Of a DNA stretch of 64,000 bases, positions 35,765-44,850 are shown one piece after another. The position numbers were made by a program, and so were the translations under genes. The stretch covers positions 1 to 64,000 of the forward strand of contig JAOASL010000040.1 of NCBI GenBank assembly GCA_030158675.1. Direction: 5' to 3'. Numbering within the stretch: the stretch's first letter is position 1; the number at the start of each line of letters is the position of its first letter. The notes below the pieces were generated by a model. The model was not told the DNA's origin, did not search any database, and worked only from the letters and a program-made list of their open reading frames with translations. This DNA comes from Burkholderiaceae bacterium. GTDB lineage: Bacteria; Pseudomonadota; Gammaproteobacteria; Burkholderiales; Burkholderiaceae_D.

Positions 35765-37036
35765 CTAATGCAGCTCTTCCTGCAGATGGCGGTCGGCGAT
35801 ACATGCCGCGGCGATCAAGCCCACCACCGCGCCGAACATCACGTAATAGGCCGGCGCCAGCGGCGTACCGGTGGCGCCGATCAGCCAGGTGACGATCAAC
35901 TGCGCAAAGCCGCCGAACAGCATCACCGCGACGTTGTACGCGAGCGCGAGGCCGGTCGAGCGCTGTTGCACCGGGAACTGCTCGGCCAGTGCGGTCGAGA
36001 TCGCACCGAAGCCCACAGCGATCGCGCTGCACAGCACCACTTGCATCAGCGTCAGCCGCATCAGCGTCGGTTCGGCCAGCACCCAGCCCATCAGCGGATA
36101 CGGCAGCACCAGATACAGCAGCGCCGCCAGCATCAGCACCGGACGGCGGCCGATGCGATCGGACAACCAGCCGAACAGCGGGATCAGCGCGGTCAGGCAG
36201 CACAAGCCGGCGACCTGTGCGGTGAAGGCGTCATTCAGCGGAATGTGCAACTGCGTCTTGGCATAGGTCGGCATGTAGATCAGCACGACGTAGAACATGA
36301 TCGTCGACGACAGTACCAGCCCGAAGCAGACCAGCACATCGCGCAAATGTTCGCGCAGCAGTGACTTCAGGCCGACGTGCACTTTCGGTTTTTTGGACGC
36401 CTCGACGAAGGCCTCGGTCTCCTCGAGATGGCGGCGCATCCACAGGCCGACCGGGCCGATCAGCAGGCCAAACACGAACGGCAACCGCCAGCCCCAGTTG
36501 TCGATCTGCTCCGGCGTCAGGCCTTGCGTGACCAGCATGCCCGCGGTAGCGCCGCAAAGTGCCGCAACGCTCTGCCCGACCATCTGCAAGGAGCCGAAGA
36601 AACCACGCCGCCCGGGCGGCGCGCTCTCGATCAGAAAAGCGGTGGCGCTGGCGAACTCACCGCCGGTGGCCACGCCCTGCAACAGCCGCGCGATCACGAT
36701 CAGCGCCGGCGCGCCCACACCAATCGCCGCATAGGTCGGCGCGAACGCGATCATCGCTATAGATACCGTCATCAGCAGAATGATCAGCTGCAGCGCCGCC
36801 TTGCGGCCGCGCCGGTCGGAATACATACCGATCAGCACGCCGCCGACTGGCCGCATGAAGAAGCCGACGCCAAACGTCGCCATCGCGATCAGCAGCGATG
36901 CGTATTCACTGTCGGAAGGAAAGAAAAGCCGCGAGATGATCACCGTCATGAAGCCGTAGACGACGAAGTCATACCACTCGAGCGCATTGCCGATCACGGC
37001 GGCGAGGATCTGTCGGGTCTTGACGCGAGGCTGCAT
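35765..37036 (-). CDS. MFS transporter, metabolite:H+ symporter (MHS) family
   Basis: 423 residues with twelve predicted helices. The start MQPRVKTRQILAAVIGNALE, then WYDFVVYGF, and the loop GMYSDRRGRKAAL are typical of the MHS group (proline/betaine, shikimate, citrate carriers). The start at 37036 follows AAAGGTAG. Adjacent to the exported hydrolase. The substrate is probably an organic acid or zwitterion; not assigned. Confidence 0.88.
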   Translation of the reverse strand: MQPRVKTRQILAAVIGNALEWYDFVVYGFMTVIISRLFFPSDSEYASLLIAMATFGVGFFMRPVGGVLIGMYSDRRGRKAALQLIILLMTVSIAMIAFAPTYAAIGVGAPALIVIARLLQGVATGGEFASATAFLIESAPPGRRGFFGSLQMVGQSVAALCGATAGMLVTQGLTPEQIDNWGWRLPFVFGLLIGPVGLWMRRHLEETEAFVEASKKPKVHVGLKSLLREHLRDVLVCFGLVLSSTIMFYVVLIYMPTYAKTQLHIPLNDAFTAQVAGLCCLTALIPLFGWLSDRIGRRPVLMLAALLYLVLPYPLMGWVLAEPTLMRLTLMQVVLCSAIAVGFGAISTALAEQFPVQQRSTGLALAYNVAVMLFGGFAQLIVTWLIGATGTPLAPAYYVMFGAVVGLIAAACIADRHLQEELH

Positions 37037-37054
37037 GGGAAGGCTACCTTTCTC

Positions 37055-37090
37055 GTTTGCTTTATTGTTTGTTTTATTGCTTGTTTTATT
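37055..37090. repeat. Three 12-bp tandem repeats in the MFS leader
   Basis: On the plus strand the units are GTTTGCTTTATT (37055), GTTTGTTTTATT (37067) and GCTTGTTTTATT (37079). They sit 19 to 54 bases upstream of the MFS start codon on its transcript and are very A/T-rich against the local background. Confidence 0.75.
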
Positions 37091-37165
37091 TAGCGCGGGT
37101 GTGCATCGGGCGCAGGACGTATGACACGGCATGTGCCGGCAGGCCGCTGCGGCGCCCGGGGTCCG

Positions 37166-37960
37166 TCATGGATAGTAATCGAAAAGAATTTTTTCCCTGC
37201 GTCGCAGTTCCGCCATCAGCGCGCTGCCTGGTTCCGCCAGCGGCTGTTCGGATGACGCATTGATGCGGGTTTCGCGCTTGCGGAAAAACTCCGCGACCCT
37301 GGCCTGGTCGAAAAACTCGGGCTTGTCGATCGTTGCGAGTGCGCGCAGCCCGTCGTTCAGCTGCTCCTGCCGGATCACGCGATCAAAGATCTGTGCATCG
37401 CGCAGGCACGCAGATAAATCGGACGCGTCGCAGCGTGACAGCGTCCTGAGCGGAAAACGCAGGGACAGCATCAGGAAGCGGAAGGACAGGAAGCCGCAAT
37501 CGCGCAGGCCTTGGCCGGAGTAATCATCGTGGCGGCCAAGGAGTCGCCGGACCGGATGCAATACAGGTATCAACACACGTTGCCATGCCGGCAGACCATT
37601 GCGCACCGCGTCGTAACCTTCGCCAAAATATTTGGCGCTCGAAGGATCGAGCATGAATTCAAGCCAGGCAGGAAATCCGCCGGCACCGTCCTTATAAATG
37701 CTGCCCCGGCCGTTTTTCACGATCCGCTCGTATAGTCCGCCCTTGCCGTCCAGGCCGTAGCGATACAGCGATTGATATTGATCCAGCGGATGCCGGATGG
37801 TGATGAAGTAATAAGCATCCGGACGGTAGTCCGACGTGATACGGCCATGTTTGATCTCCTTTTCACACCGGAGCAGGCAGGTATCGTTGAGGAATTGACT
37901 GACGAAGGTGGATCCGGTCTTCTGCAGGTCCAGATAGACCAGATGATGGAAATCGTGCAT
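37166..37960 (-). CDS. Sulfotransferase-like protein
   Basis: 264 residues. LDLQKTGSTFVSQFL (10-24) fits the 5'-phosphosulfate loop and FITIRHPLDQYQSLYRYG the 3'-phosphate motif of PAPS-dependent sulfotransferases. The middle and C-terminal parts show no further recognised domain. Monocistronic; acceptor unknown. ATG at 37960 encodes MHDFHHLVYL, which runs directly into the first strand. Confidence 0.72.
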   Translation of the reverse strand: MHDFHHLVYLDLQKTGSTFVSQFLNDTCLLRCEKEIKHGRITSDYRPDAYYFITIRHPLDQYQSLYRYGLDGKGGLYERIVKNGRGSIYKDGAGGFPAWLEFMLDPSSAKYFGEGYDAVRNGLPAWQRVLIPVLHPVRRLLGRHDDYSGQGLRDCGFLSFRFLMLSLRFPLRTLSRCDASDLSACLRDAQIFDRVIRQEQLNDGLRALATIDKPEFFDQARVAEFFRKRETRINASSEQPLAEPGSALMAELRRREKILFDYYP

Positions 37961-38130
37961 GGGTGATTCGCTTTGAATTGTCCGTCGGGGTGATGCGTGC
38001 AGCGCGCCGATTCTCGCAGATATGTACTTTCTAGCCTATGGTCGCGGAAAAATTCTGCGCAAGCATCAAGTGCGAAGCAGGCCGGCCGCCTCGGGTACAC
38101 TCGCAGTCACCCTACTTCCCGGAGCACTTC

Positions 38131-38718
38131 ATGTCCCTGCTCGTCCTTGGTCTTATTCTCTTCCTGGTTCCGCATTCGACCCGCATCTTTGCCGACGACT
38201 GGCGCGCCGACATGATCGACCGCCTCGGCGAAAAGCCATGGAAAGGCGTGATCAGCCTGCTCTCGCTGGCCGGCTTCGTGCTGATCGTCATCGGCTACGG
38301 CCAGGCGCGGCTGGCACCGGTCGTGCTGTGGCTACCGCCACTGTGGCTGCGCCACATTGCGCTGCTGCTGAATCTGGTGGCGTTCATTTCCATCGTCGCC
38401 GCCTATGTGCCGCGCAACAGCATCAAGTCGAAATTCGGCCATCCGATGGTCGCCGGCGTGAAGGCCTGGGCCATCGCGCATCTGCTGGCCAACGGCAACC
38501 TCGCTGATGTCATCCTGTTCGGCGCCTTCCTCGCATGGTCCATCGTCGACTACCGCAATTCGCGCCGTCGCGACCGCGCCAGCGGCACCCGCTACCCGGC
38601 CGGCACGCTGGCCGGCAATCTGCTGACGGTCAGTATCGGCGTTGTCGCCTGGGCGGTGTTCATGCTGTACCTGCACCTGCGCCTGATCGGCGTGGCGCCG
38701 ATTGCGATGGGTTCATGA
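38131..38718 (+). CDS. NnrU-family membrane protein
   Basis: 195 residues with about five or six helices. LVLGLILFLVPHSTRIFA and KSKFGHPMVAGVKAWAIAHL are the NnrU signatures. NnrU was first described near denitrification genes; relatives (such as Z-ISO of plants) are heme membrane proteins. The start at 38131 is chosen because the first helix begins there. Confidence 0.87.
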   Translation: MSLLVLGLILFLVPHSTRIFADDWRADMIDRLGEKPWKGVISLLSLAGFVLIVIGYGQARLAPVVLWLPPLWLRHIALLLNLVAFISIVAAYVPRNSIKSKFGHPMVAGVKAWAIAHLLANGNLADVILFGAFLAWSIVDYRNSRRRDRASGTRYPAGTLAGNLLTVSIGVVAWAVFMLYLHLRLIGVAPIAMGS

Positions 38719-38740
38719 CGCCGTCCGTCACATGACAGCC

Positions 38741-39154
38741 TCATGAGCACAGCGCGATGAATTCCGGCGGGATCGCCACAGCGCGTATGCCGCCTTCCGG
38801 CTTGTGCGCGGCAAAGATCCGGACTTCGTCGCAGCTCATGATCTCGTCATCGCCGCGCATGACGCGGTAGCTCTGCACGAAGCTCTTGCCGCGCCACTCG
38901 GTGACGCGGGTGTGTATCTGCAGCTCGTCGCCGTAGCTGGCGGTCTTTTTGAAACTCGCCTGCGTGTCGACCAGCGGCGTGCCGAGGATGCCCATCGTCG
39001 CTTCGGTCTCGTGCCATGGCGGCACGCCGCAGCTGACGAAAAAATGGCGCGATGCGGCGTCGATCCAACGGAAAAAATTCGGAAACCAGACGATGCGCGC
39101 CGGGTCGCAGTCGCCGAATTCCACCCTGACCTTGTAGATGACGGTCTGCGTCAT
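38741..39154 (-). CDS. Acyl-CoA thioesterase (4-hydroxybenzoyl-CoA thioesterase type)
   Basis: 137-residue hotdog-fold protein. VEFGDCDPARIVWFPNFFRW carries the active-site aspartate of the 4-hydroxybenzoyl-CoA thioesterase group. Its ATG overlaps the iorB stop (ATGA), so it is translated with the indolepyruvate oxidoreductase. It could hydrolyse the arylacetyl-CoA made by that enzyme; this is inference from coupling. Confidence 0.85.
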   Translation of the reverse strand: MTQTVIYKVRVEFGDCDPARIVWFPNFFRWIDAASRHFFVSCGVPPWHETEATMGILGTPLVDTQASFKKTASYGDELQIHTRVTEWRGKSFVQSYRVMRGDDEIMSCDEVRIFAAHKPEGGIRAVAIPPEFIALCS

Positions 39155-40782
39155 TTCACCTCTCTCCGTACAGATGCCGGCAGCCAGCGTATCGGTTGTT
39201 CGCGCAACTGCCGCGGGGCGGCGCCCGTGTCGGCCAGTACGCGGTCAAGCGCCTTGCCGGCGTCATCGGCCAGCGCCGCCTCGCGCCCCTTGCGTACTGC
39301 TTGCGCGCGCTCGCCGAGCGGCAGCAGCGCGGCGCGCGCGACATGCCGCAACAGATGCAGCAGGTTGTCCTTGGCACGCTCATTGGTACTGCCATAGCCT
39401 TTGATCAGGCGGCCGCAGGCAGCGACTTCGCAACCGAGCTGCCAGTCCGCTGACAGGCTGTCGTTCAGCGTGTCCAGCCACTCGTCGATCAGCGCCTGTT
39501 CATGTGCATGGCGGCTGCCGAAGCGCCGCAGCAGGCGCAGCGACGCCATCAGCCGCAGCAGCAGCGTGCCCGACACCGTGTGCGACGCAAGCTTGAGCGG
39601 CAAAGCCCACGGCTCGCCGCGCTCGGCGGCGCGCTTGCGGCCCCATTCGTTGACGCGCTGCGCAAGCCAGCCGGGCAACAGCGCGGCGATCTCGGGAATG
39701 CCGGGCTTGAAATAATCATGCATGCGCAGCAGCTCATCCGGGCCGGCGCGCGCCTCGCGCCGCACACGGTCGGCACGCGAACGCCGGCTCTTCAGGTCGG
39801 CCACGCGCGCGATGTCGTCATAGCACATCCACAATGCCAGCCAGCGCGCGACCTCACGACTGGCTTCATAGCCATGCTCGCCCTCAGGGTCAGTCGCGCG
39901 CTCGACATCCAGCACGCGCTGCAGACGCTGCAGGTACAGGCGCCCGTACGCACGGTCCTGATACTCACCTGTGCGGGCATAGCCCAGCGCGGCGATGGCA
40001 GCGACCGGCTCAGGCATGCTGCTGATTGCTGCGGGCAAGGGCATGGAAGGTACAGCGGCTGGCGCGCCGTCTTGCGGATGGCCTGTCATCTCATCTGTCG
40101 CACCGGCCGGTGCGGCCGGCTCAGGCCGTGCGCCAGCCTCGCGCTGCGCGCGCTCGCCGCCGGCCACGATCGCGTATGCCGCAGCAAAACCGGCCAGGCT
40201 GGCCTGCGCGCTGCGGCCGCTGTCCTGCACTGCGGCCTCGTACGCGGCACGCGGAAAGGGAAACAGCCCGCTGCCGGCGATCGCGCCCAGCATCACCGCG
40301 CTGACTGCGGTGCCGTGCTCGCGCGCGATCGCCGGCATGTCGAGCACATGCAGCTGGCGGCTGACGGATTGCACGATGTCCAGCAGGGCGGCACTGTCGA
40401 GGCGACCATCGCCGGGATAACTGCGTTCGGTATTGGTCAATGCACGCGCGTCGGACGCGATGAACAGCGTACGCTCCGGCGAAGGCAGTCCGTTGCACGC
40501 ACAGCGCGCGGCCTCCAGCAATTCGGATGCGATCACCGCGTCGAGCGCGCCGGGCACCGGACTCAGACTGAACACCGGCTTCGCGGCGCCGATCACGGCC
40601 TGCGATTGCGGCCAGACTTCAATAAAGTACGTGGTCGCGCCGGTACGCTGCGCGACGCCGGGAATCGAGGTGGCCTGTGCCGGGTGGCCGCAATGGCGCG
40701 CGACCTCGACCAGCCAGCCGGTCAGCACGCCGCCGCCTTCGCCACCGAGCGCGCAGACCAGCAGGGAAATCGGCTTGTTCAT
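39151..40782 (-). CDS. iorB: Indolepyruvate ferredoxin oxidoreductase, beta subunit family
   Basis: 543 residues. The N-terminal 200 residues are the pyruvate:ferredoxin gamma-type domain (LLVCALGGEGGGVLTGW, TGATTYFIEVWP). The long C-terminal half (about 290-530) is the DUF6537-like extension found in the large betaproteobacterial form. The start at 40782 follows an AGGGGGAAC-like sequence and lies 10 bases after iorA. Confidence 0.88.
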   Translation of the reverse strand: MNKPISLLVCALGGEGGGVLTGWLVEVARHCGHPAQATSIPGVAQRTGATTYFIEVWPQSQAVIGAAKPVFSLSPVPGALDAVIASELLEAARCACNGLPSPERTLFIASDARALTNTERSYPGDGRLDSAALLDIVQSVSRQLHVLDMPAIAREHGTAVSAVMLGAIAGSGLFPFPRAAYEAAVQDSGRSAQASLAGFAAAYAIVAGGERAQREAGARPEPAAPAGATDEMTGHPQDGAPAAVPSMPLPAAISSMPEPVAAIAALGYARTGEYQDRAYGRLYLQRLQRVLDVERATDPEGEHGYEASREVARWLALWMCYDDIARVADLKSRRSRADRVRREARAGPDELLRMHDYFKPGIPEIAALLPGWLAQRVNEWGRKRAAERGEPWALPLKLASHTVSGTLLLRLMASLRLLRRFGSRHAHEQALIDEWLDTLNDSLSADWQLGCEVAACGRLIKGYGSTNERAKDNLLHLLRHVARAALLPLGERAQAVRKGREAALADDAGKALDRVLADTGAAPRQLREQPIRWLPASVRREVK

Positions 40783-40792
40783 TCGTTCCCCC

Positions 40793-42973
40793 TCACGCCG
40801 GCCGCAGCACGCGCAGCGCGACACTGCGCAAGGCATCGACAGCACGTTCGTGCCAGCGCGGATTGCGCACGACCTCAGCGCGGTAGAAACTCGGGCACAG
40901 CGTGGCTGCGTGGGCATTCTCGCCGCACAGTCCGCAGCCGACGCAGCCGTCGTTCACGGTCGCGACCGGATCGACCTTCAATGGATCCGGGTTGTCCTTC
41001 AGCGTCAGCGTCGGGCAGCCGGACAGGCGCATGCACGCATGGTCACCATTGCAGACATCTTCATCGACGCCGTACTTGACGCGCACCGCGCGCTCGCCAC
41101 GTGCGACCAGCGCTTCCAGCCAGGGCCGTATCCGGCGTTGCCGTTCCAGCTGGCATTCGCCTTCGGCGACGATCACCTTCAGGCCTTTGAAATCCGTGGT
41201 CAGCGCCTCGCGCAGCACGCGCCGCATGGTCGACACGCGATACGAATGCACGGTGCGCAGCCATTTCACGCCGATGCCGGCGAGCGTGTCCTCGATGGTG
41301 CGGTCGGTCGCGGTCAGGCTGGCAGTCTTGTCGACCGCCATCGCCTTGTTCGCCTTGCCGGGCGTGGAAATGATGTCCTGCGTGCCGGTGGCCGATGTAT
41401 AGCCGTTCTTGAAAATCAGCAGCACCGCATCGTCACCATTGAACAGCGCCGACTGCACGCCGGTCAGCAGGCCGTTATGCCAGAAGCCACCGTCCCCCAT
41501 GATGGCCACCGTGCGCCGGCGCATCACCGGCGACACGCCGGCGCGCGACGCCAGGCTCATGCCGTAACCCAAAATCGAGTGGCCCAGCGAGAACGGCTCG
41601 AAGGTCGCGAACGAATGACAGCCGATATCAGCCGCCACATGCACCGGCCCGACATCGCGCTGCGCGAGCTTCAGCGCTGAAAACACCGGGCGCTCAGGAC
41701 AACCGGTGCAGAAGCCGGGCGGACGCGCGGGCAAGGCGGCGGCTGGCACGGCCGGCCATTCCGACTGACCAAGCTGCACGGCCAGCTGTTGCCGGCGCGT
41801 GGCGGTCGCCTCGAGTTGTGATCGCACCGGCTGCACGTCGATGGCCGGCAGGTGTCGCGCGAAAAATTGTGCAAGCCCGTGCAGCATCGCCTCCGGATTG
41901 AGCTCGCCGACCGCCGGCAGCATGTCCTTGCCATGCAAGGCCGTCGCCAGACCATGGCGGCGCAGCACGGAGGCGATCTCGTGCTCGATGTATTCGGGCG
42001 AACCCTCTTCGACCACCAGTACGGCGTCCTTGTCGGCAGCAAACGCGGCAATCTGGTCATGCACCAGCGGATAGGTGACGTTCAGAATCAACAGCGGCAC
42101 TTCGCTGTCGCCGAAGGCATCGGCCACACCGAAGTCCTGCAGCGCGCGCAGCAAGGCATTCGAGACGCCGCCCTGCACGATGATCCCGATGCCGGCATGG
42201 CGACCGCCGCGCAGCTCGTTGAGCTGGTTTGCAAGGATGTAATTGCGCGCCGCCGGTATGCGCTGTTCGGTTTTCAGTTTCTCGTGCAGGAAGGTCGATG
42301 GCGGATGCGCCAGCCGGCCGTAATCGAAATCCGCCGGCTCGGCCAGCGGCTTGAGCGTGGAAATCACCGGCTTCCGGTTGGAGCTGCAAACAAAGCTGCC
42401 GCGCATGTGGCAGGCGCGGATGCGCAATTCCATCATCGCCGGCATGTTCGAGGCTTCGGACGCGCGAAATGCATGCTTGACCATGTCGACCATATTCTGT
42501 AAATCGGGACGCGGGTCGAACAGAAGCAGGCCGGACTTCATTGCATACGCATGCGTGCGCTCCTGAACGACTGAGGCACCTTCGCCGTAATCCTCGCCGA
42601 TCACCATCAGCACGCCGCCGGTCACGCCCGGCGAAGCCAGGTTGGCCAGCGCATCCGCCGCCACATTGGTGCCGACGATGGATTTCCAGGTAACGGCGCC
42701 GCGCAGCGGGTAATGGATGGAGGCGCCCAGCATGGCCGCCGCCGACGCCTCGTTCGAACAGGCCTCGACATGCACGCCGAGCTCAGCGACCAGCTCGCGG
42801 GCCTGCACCATCACGTCCAGCAGGTGGGATACCGGCGCACCTTGATAGCCGCCGATGTAGGACACCCCGGATTCGAGCAAGCCCTTGGTGATGGCGAGAA
42901 TGCCCTCGCCATGAAAGGTCTCACCGGCACCGAGCCGCAACTGCTGGATTTCTTTCTCGAAGGAAACTTCCAC
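40793..42973 (-). CDS. iorA: Indolepyruvate ferredoxin oxidoreductase, alpha subunit
   Basis: About 726 residues. It oxidatively decarboxylates aryl-pyruvates, chiefly indole-3-pyruvate, to aryl-acetyl-CoA with TPP. The N-terminal pyrimidine domain (GGYQGAPVSHLLD), TPP-binding domain (IMGDGGFWHNGLL, KNGYTSATGTQ) and C-terminal cysteine clusters (CNGDHACMRLSGC; CVGCGLCGENAHAATLCP) for [4Fe-4S] are present. No ATG lies near the family start; GTG 42973 is taken, and TTG 43000 is possible. Confidence 0.9.
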   Translation of the reverse strand: MEVSFEKEIQQLRLGAGETFHGEGILAITKGLLESGVSYIGGYQGAPVSHLLDVMVQARELVAELGVHVEACSNEASAAAMLGASIHYPLRGAVTWKSIVGTNVAADALANLASPGVTGGVLMVIGEDYGEGASVVQERTHAYAMKSGLLLFDPRPDLQNMVDMVKHAFRASEASNMPAMMELRIRACHMRGSFVCSSNRKPVISTLKPLAEPADFDYGRLAHPPSTFLHEKLKTEQRIPAARNYILANQLNELRGGRHAGIGIIVQGGVSNALLRALQDFGVADAFGDSEVPLLILNVTYPLVHDQIAAFAADKDAVLVVEEGSPEYIEHEIASVLRRHGLATALHGKDMLPAVGELNPEAMLHGLAQFFARHLPAIDVQPVRSQLEATATRRQQLAVQLGQSEWPAVPAAALPARPPGFCTGCPERPVFSALKLAQRDVGPVHVAADIGCHSFATFEPFSLGHSILGYGMSLASRAGVSPVMRRRTVAIMGDGGFWHNGLLTGVQSALFNGDDAVLLIFKNGYTSATGTQDIISTPGKANKAMAVDKTASLTATDRTIEDTLAGIGVKWLRTVHSYRVSTMRRVLREALTTDFKGLKVIVAEGECQLERQRRIRPWLEALVARGERAVRVKYGVDEDVCNGDHACMRLSGCPTLTLKDNPDPLKVDPVATVNDGCVGCGLCGENAHAATLCPSFYRAEVVRNPRWHERAVDALRSVALRVLRPA

Positions 42974-43134
42974 AGGGAATATAAATATCAGGGGTGGCAA
43001 TTGCGAATTTCGCCGATGATAATCGGTCTACTGCAGATGTTTCTTTTCATATCCCAAAACCTGCACTTTGCCGGAATGCTGCCGTAATTACCGAGAAGCA
43101 ATTTCCGCAAGTCAGCCGGCCTGCGAGATGTAAA

Positions 43135-43167
43135 AAAGTGCAATCGAACATTGCCCAATTGCACTTT
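43135..43167. promoter_or_regulatory. Operator-like inverted repeat between iorA and the hydratase gene
   Basis: AAAGTGCAAT (43135-43144) and ATTGCACTTT (43158-43167) are perfect 10-bp inverted repeats, 13 bases apart. They lie in a 270-base A/T-rich divergent spacer, 77 bases upstream of the rightward gene and about 160 bases from iorA. They could bind a dimeric regulator that controls both units; no regulator gene is adjacent. Confidence 0.55.
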
Positions 43168-43243
43168 CACGCCATAATCTATATCATCAAGTTTAAATTG
43201 TGACTGAGCAGTATAAGTTTTCCGAGCCCCGAAGGAGATCCCT

Positions 43244-44086
43244 ATGCTGATGTCAACCCAAGCCAACCGATATGCGCACTCGCTGCTTAAGGCGCGTGCA
43301 GGTGGCACCCTCCATCCTCTGCTGACCGCCAACGGTCCGCTGAGTGCCGACGATGCGTATGACATCGCGCGCAGCCTGCTGACGGTCCGAATCGCTCAAG
43401 GCGAAACGCCGGTCGGACGCAAAATTGCGTTCAGCAACCGCAAGGTTCAGCAGATGTATGGCAAAACCGAGCCAATCGCCGAGCCCGTCTGGACCACGCT
43501 GTTCGACAGCAGCGTGGAATTCGCGCTCGATAACACGGCGGTGCATAAACTGATGAAGGCTCAGCAGCCTCGAATCGAGCCGCACATCGTCTTCAAGCTC
43601 GCGCGAACGCCGGCACCGGAAGCCACGCTCGACAACCTGGCCGACAGTCTGGAATGGATGGCGCACGGTATCGAAGTCGCGGTGTCGCCATTCCGGAATT
43701 GGGAATTTGACGCGGCTGACGCAGTCGCGGCGTTCGGCCTGCATCGCCAGCTGATCGTCGGCGAACCGCGGATGCTGTCGCGGCAAGGGCGGCACAGGCT
43801 GCCGGACGTACTGGCCGCAGGCAGCCTGTCGTTGTCGAAGACCGTCACCGAAGGCAGTCAGTTGTGTGCCGCCGGCTTCGGCCAGGATCTCGGCGGCAGT
43901 CCGCTGCATGCGCTGCTATGGCTGCACCGGCAGGCGCAGCAGCAGTCGGGCTTCACCCCGCTGCAGGCCGGCGAGATCATTGCCACCGGCAGCTGGACCA
44001 ATCCGCAGCCGGTGCAGCGCGGGGATGTCTGGTCGACTGCATTCGGACAACTCAACGTGCCGGGGCTGACGGTTTGCTTCAGTTGA
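43244..44086 (+). CDS. Hydratase/decarboxylase-family protein (DmpE-like fold)
   Basis: 280 residues of the 2-keto-4-pentenoate hydratase family. Motifs include VGRKIAFSNRKVQ, HGIEVAVSPFRNWEFD, and the C-terminal AGEIIATGSWTNPQPV. It is more distant from dmpE and dmpH than they are from each other. AAGGAG lies 9 bases before ATG 43244; ATG 43250 is possible. The divergent ior operon suggests a link to aromatic amino-acid or aryl-acetate breakdown, but the substrate is unknown. Confidence 0.82.
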   Translation: MLMSTQANRYAHSLLKARAGGTLHPLLTANGPLSADDAYDIARSLLTVRIAQGETPVGRKIAFSNRKVQQMYGKTEPIAEPVWTTLFDSSVEFALDNTAVHKLMKAQQPRIEPHIVFKLARTPAPEATLDNLADSLEWMAHGIEVAVSPFRNWEFDAADAVAAFGLHRQLIVGEPRMLSRQGRHRLPDVLAAGSLSLSKTVTEGSQLCAAGFGQDLGGSPLHALLWLHRQAQQQSGFTPLQAGEIIATGSWTNPQPVQRGDVWSTAFGQLNVPGLTVCFS

Positions 44087-44106
44087 GACGGGATGCGGCA
44101 TACGTC

Positions 44107-44141
44107 GGTCATGCGGCCAGGTTGACGCTGGCCGCATGACC
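44107..44141. terminator. 14-bp perfect hairpin after the hydratase gene
   Basis: GGTCATGCGGCCAG (44107-44120) pairs fully with CTGGCCGCATGACC (44128-44141) around a 7-base loop. No U-tract follows. It sits 20 bases after the stop codon and before dps, and so may be a transcript end or a processed 3' structure. Confidence 0.5.
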
Positions 44142-44195
44142 GCCTGTAACTACTGAATGCATTCAGCCCCCCTGCATAATTTGAAAGGAAACCCG

Positions 44196-44684
44196 ATGGC
44201 TGTGAGCAAGGTACCCACGATCGACTTCGGCATCAGCGCCGATGACCGGCAGAGAATTGTCGACGGGCTCAGTCATTTGCTCGCCGACACGTACACGCTG
44301 TATCTGAAAACGCATAATTTCCACTGGAACGTGACCGGCCCGATGTTCCAGACGCTGCATCAGTTATTCATGGCGTTTTACACCGAGCAGTGGACCGCCG
44401 TGGACCTGATCGCCGAGCGTATTCGCGCAATGGGTGCGCCGGCGCCTGGCAGCTATGAAGCGTTCGCGAAGCTGACGTCGATCAAGCCCAGCCCGGGGCT
44501 GCCGAAGGCGCGCGAGATGATGATCGAGCTGATCGAAGGCCAGGAATGTGTCGCCCGTACGGCGCGCAATATGTTCGATATTGCTGCGCAGGCGAATGAC
44601 CAGCCGACATGCGATCTGCTGACACAACGAATGCAGATACACGAGAAAAACGCGTGGATGCTGCGCAGTCTGCTGGAAGACTGA
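44196..44684 (+). CDS. dps: Dps ferritin-like DNA-protection protein
   Basis: 162 residues. Ferroxidase residues His43, His55, Asp70 and Glu74 fit the Dps spacing (KTHNFHWNVTGP; LHQLF; WTAVDLIAERI). It stores iron and protects DNA during starvation and oxidative stress. GAAAGGAAA precedes ATG 44196. Confidence 0.95.
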   Translation: MAVSKVPTIDFGISADDRQRIVDGLSHLLADTYTLYLKTHNFHWNVTGPMFQTLHQLFMAFYTEQWTAVDLIAERIRAMGAPAPGSYEAFAKLTSIKPSPGLPKAREMMIELIEGQECVARTARNMFDIAAQANDQPTCDLLTQRMQIHEKNAWMLRSLLED

Positions 44685-44732
44685 TACCGGACGGACGCGT
44701 TCGCTGCTGAATTTTTTCGGCGCATACCATCA

Positions 44733-44756
44733 ACGGCCATCTGCGGATGGCCGTTT
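44733..44756 (+). terminator. Rho-independent terminator of dps
   Basis: Stem ACGGCCATC / GATGGCCGT (9 bp) with loop TGCG, followed by TTCAATTT. It is about 50 bases after the dps stop. Confidence 0.65.
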
Positions 44757-44850
44757 CAATTTCCCAACTGATGCGGCGGCTGTGTCGATTGACACCCGCG
44801 TGTTTCCCGTTATCCTCGCGCGTTGGCAAAACGCAAACCCGGAGCGCCCA

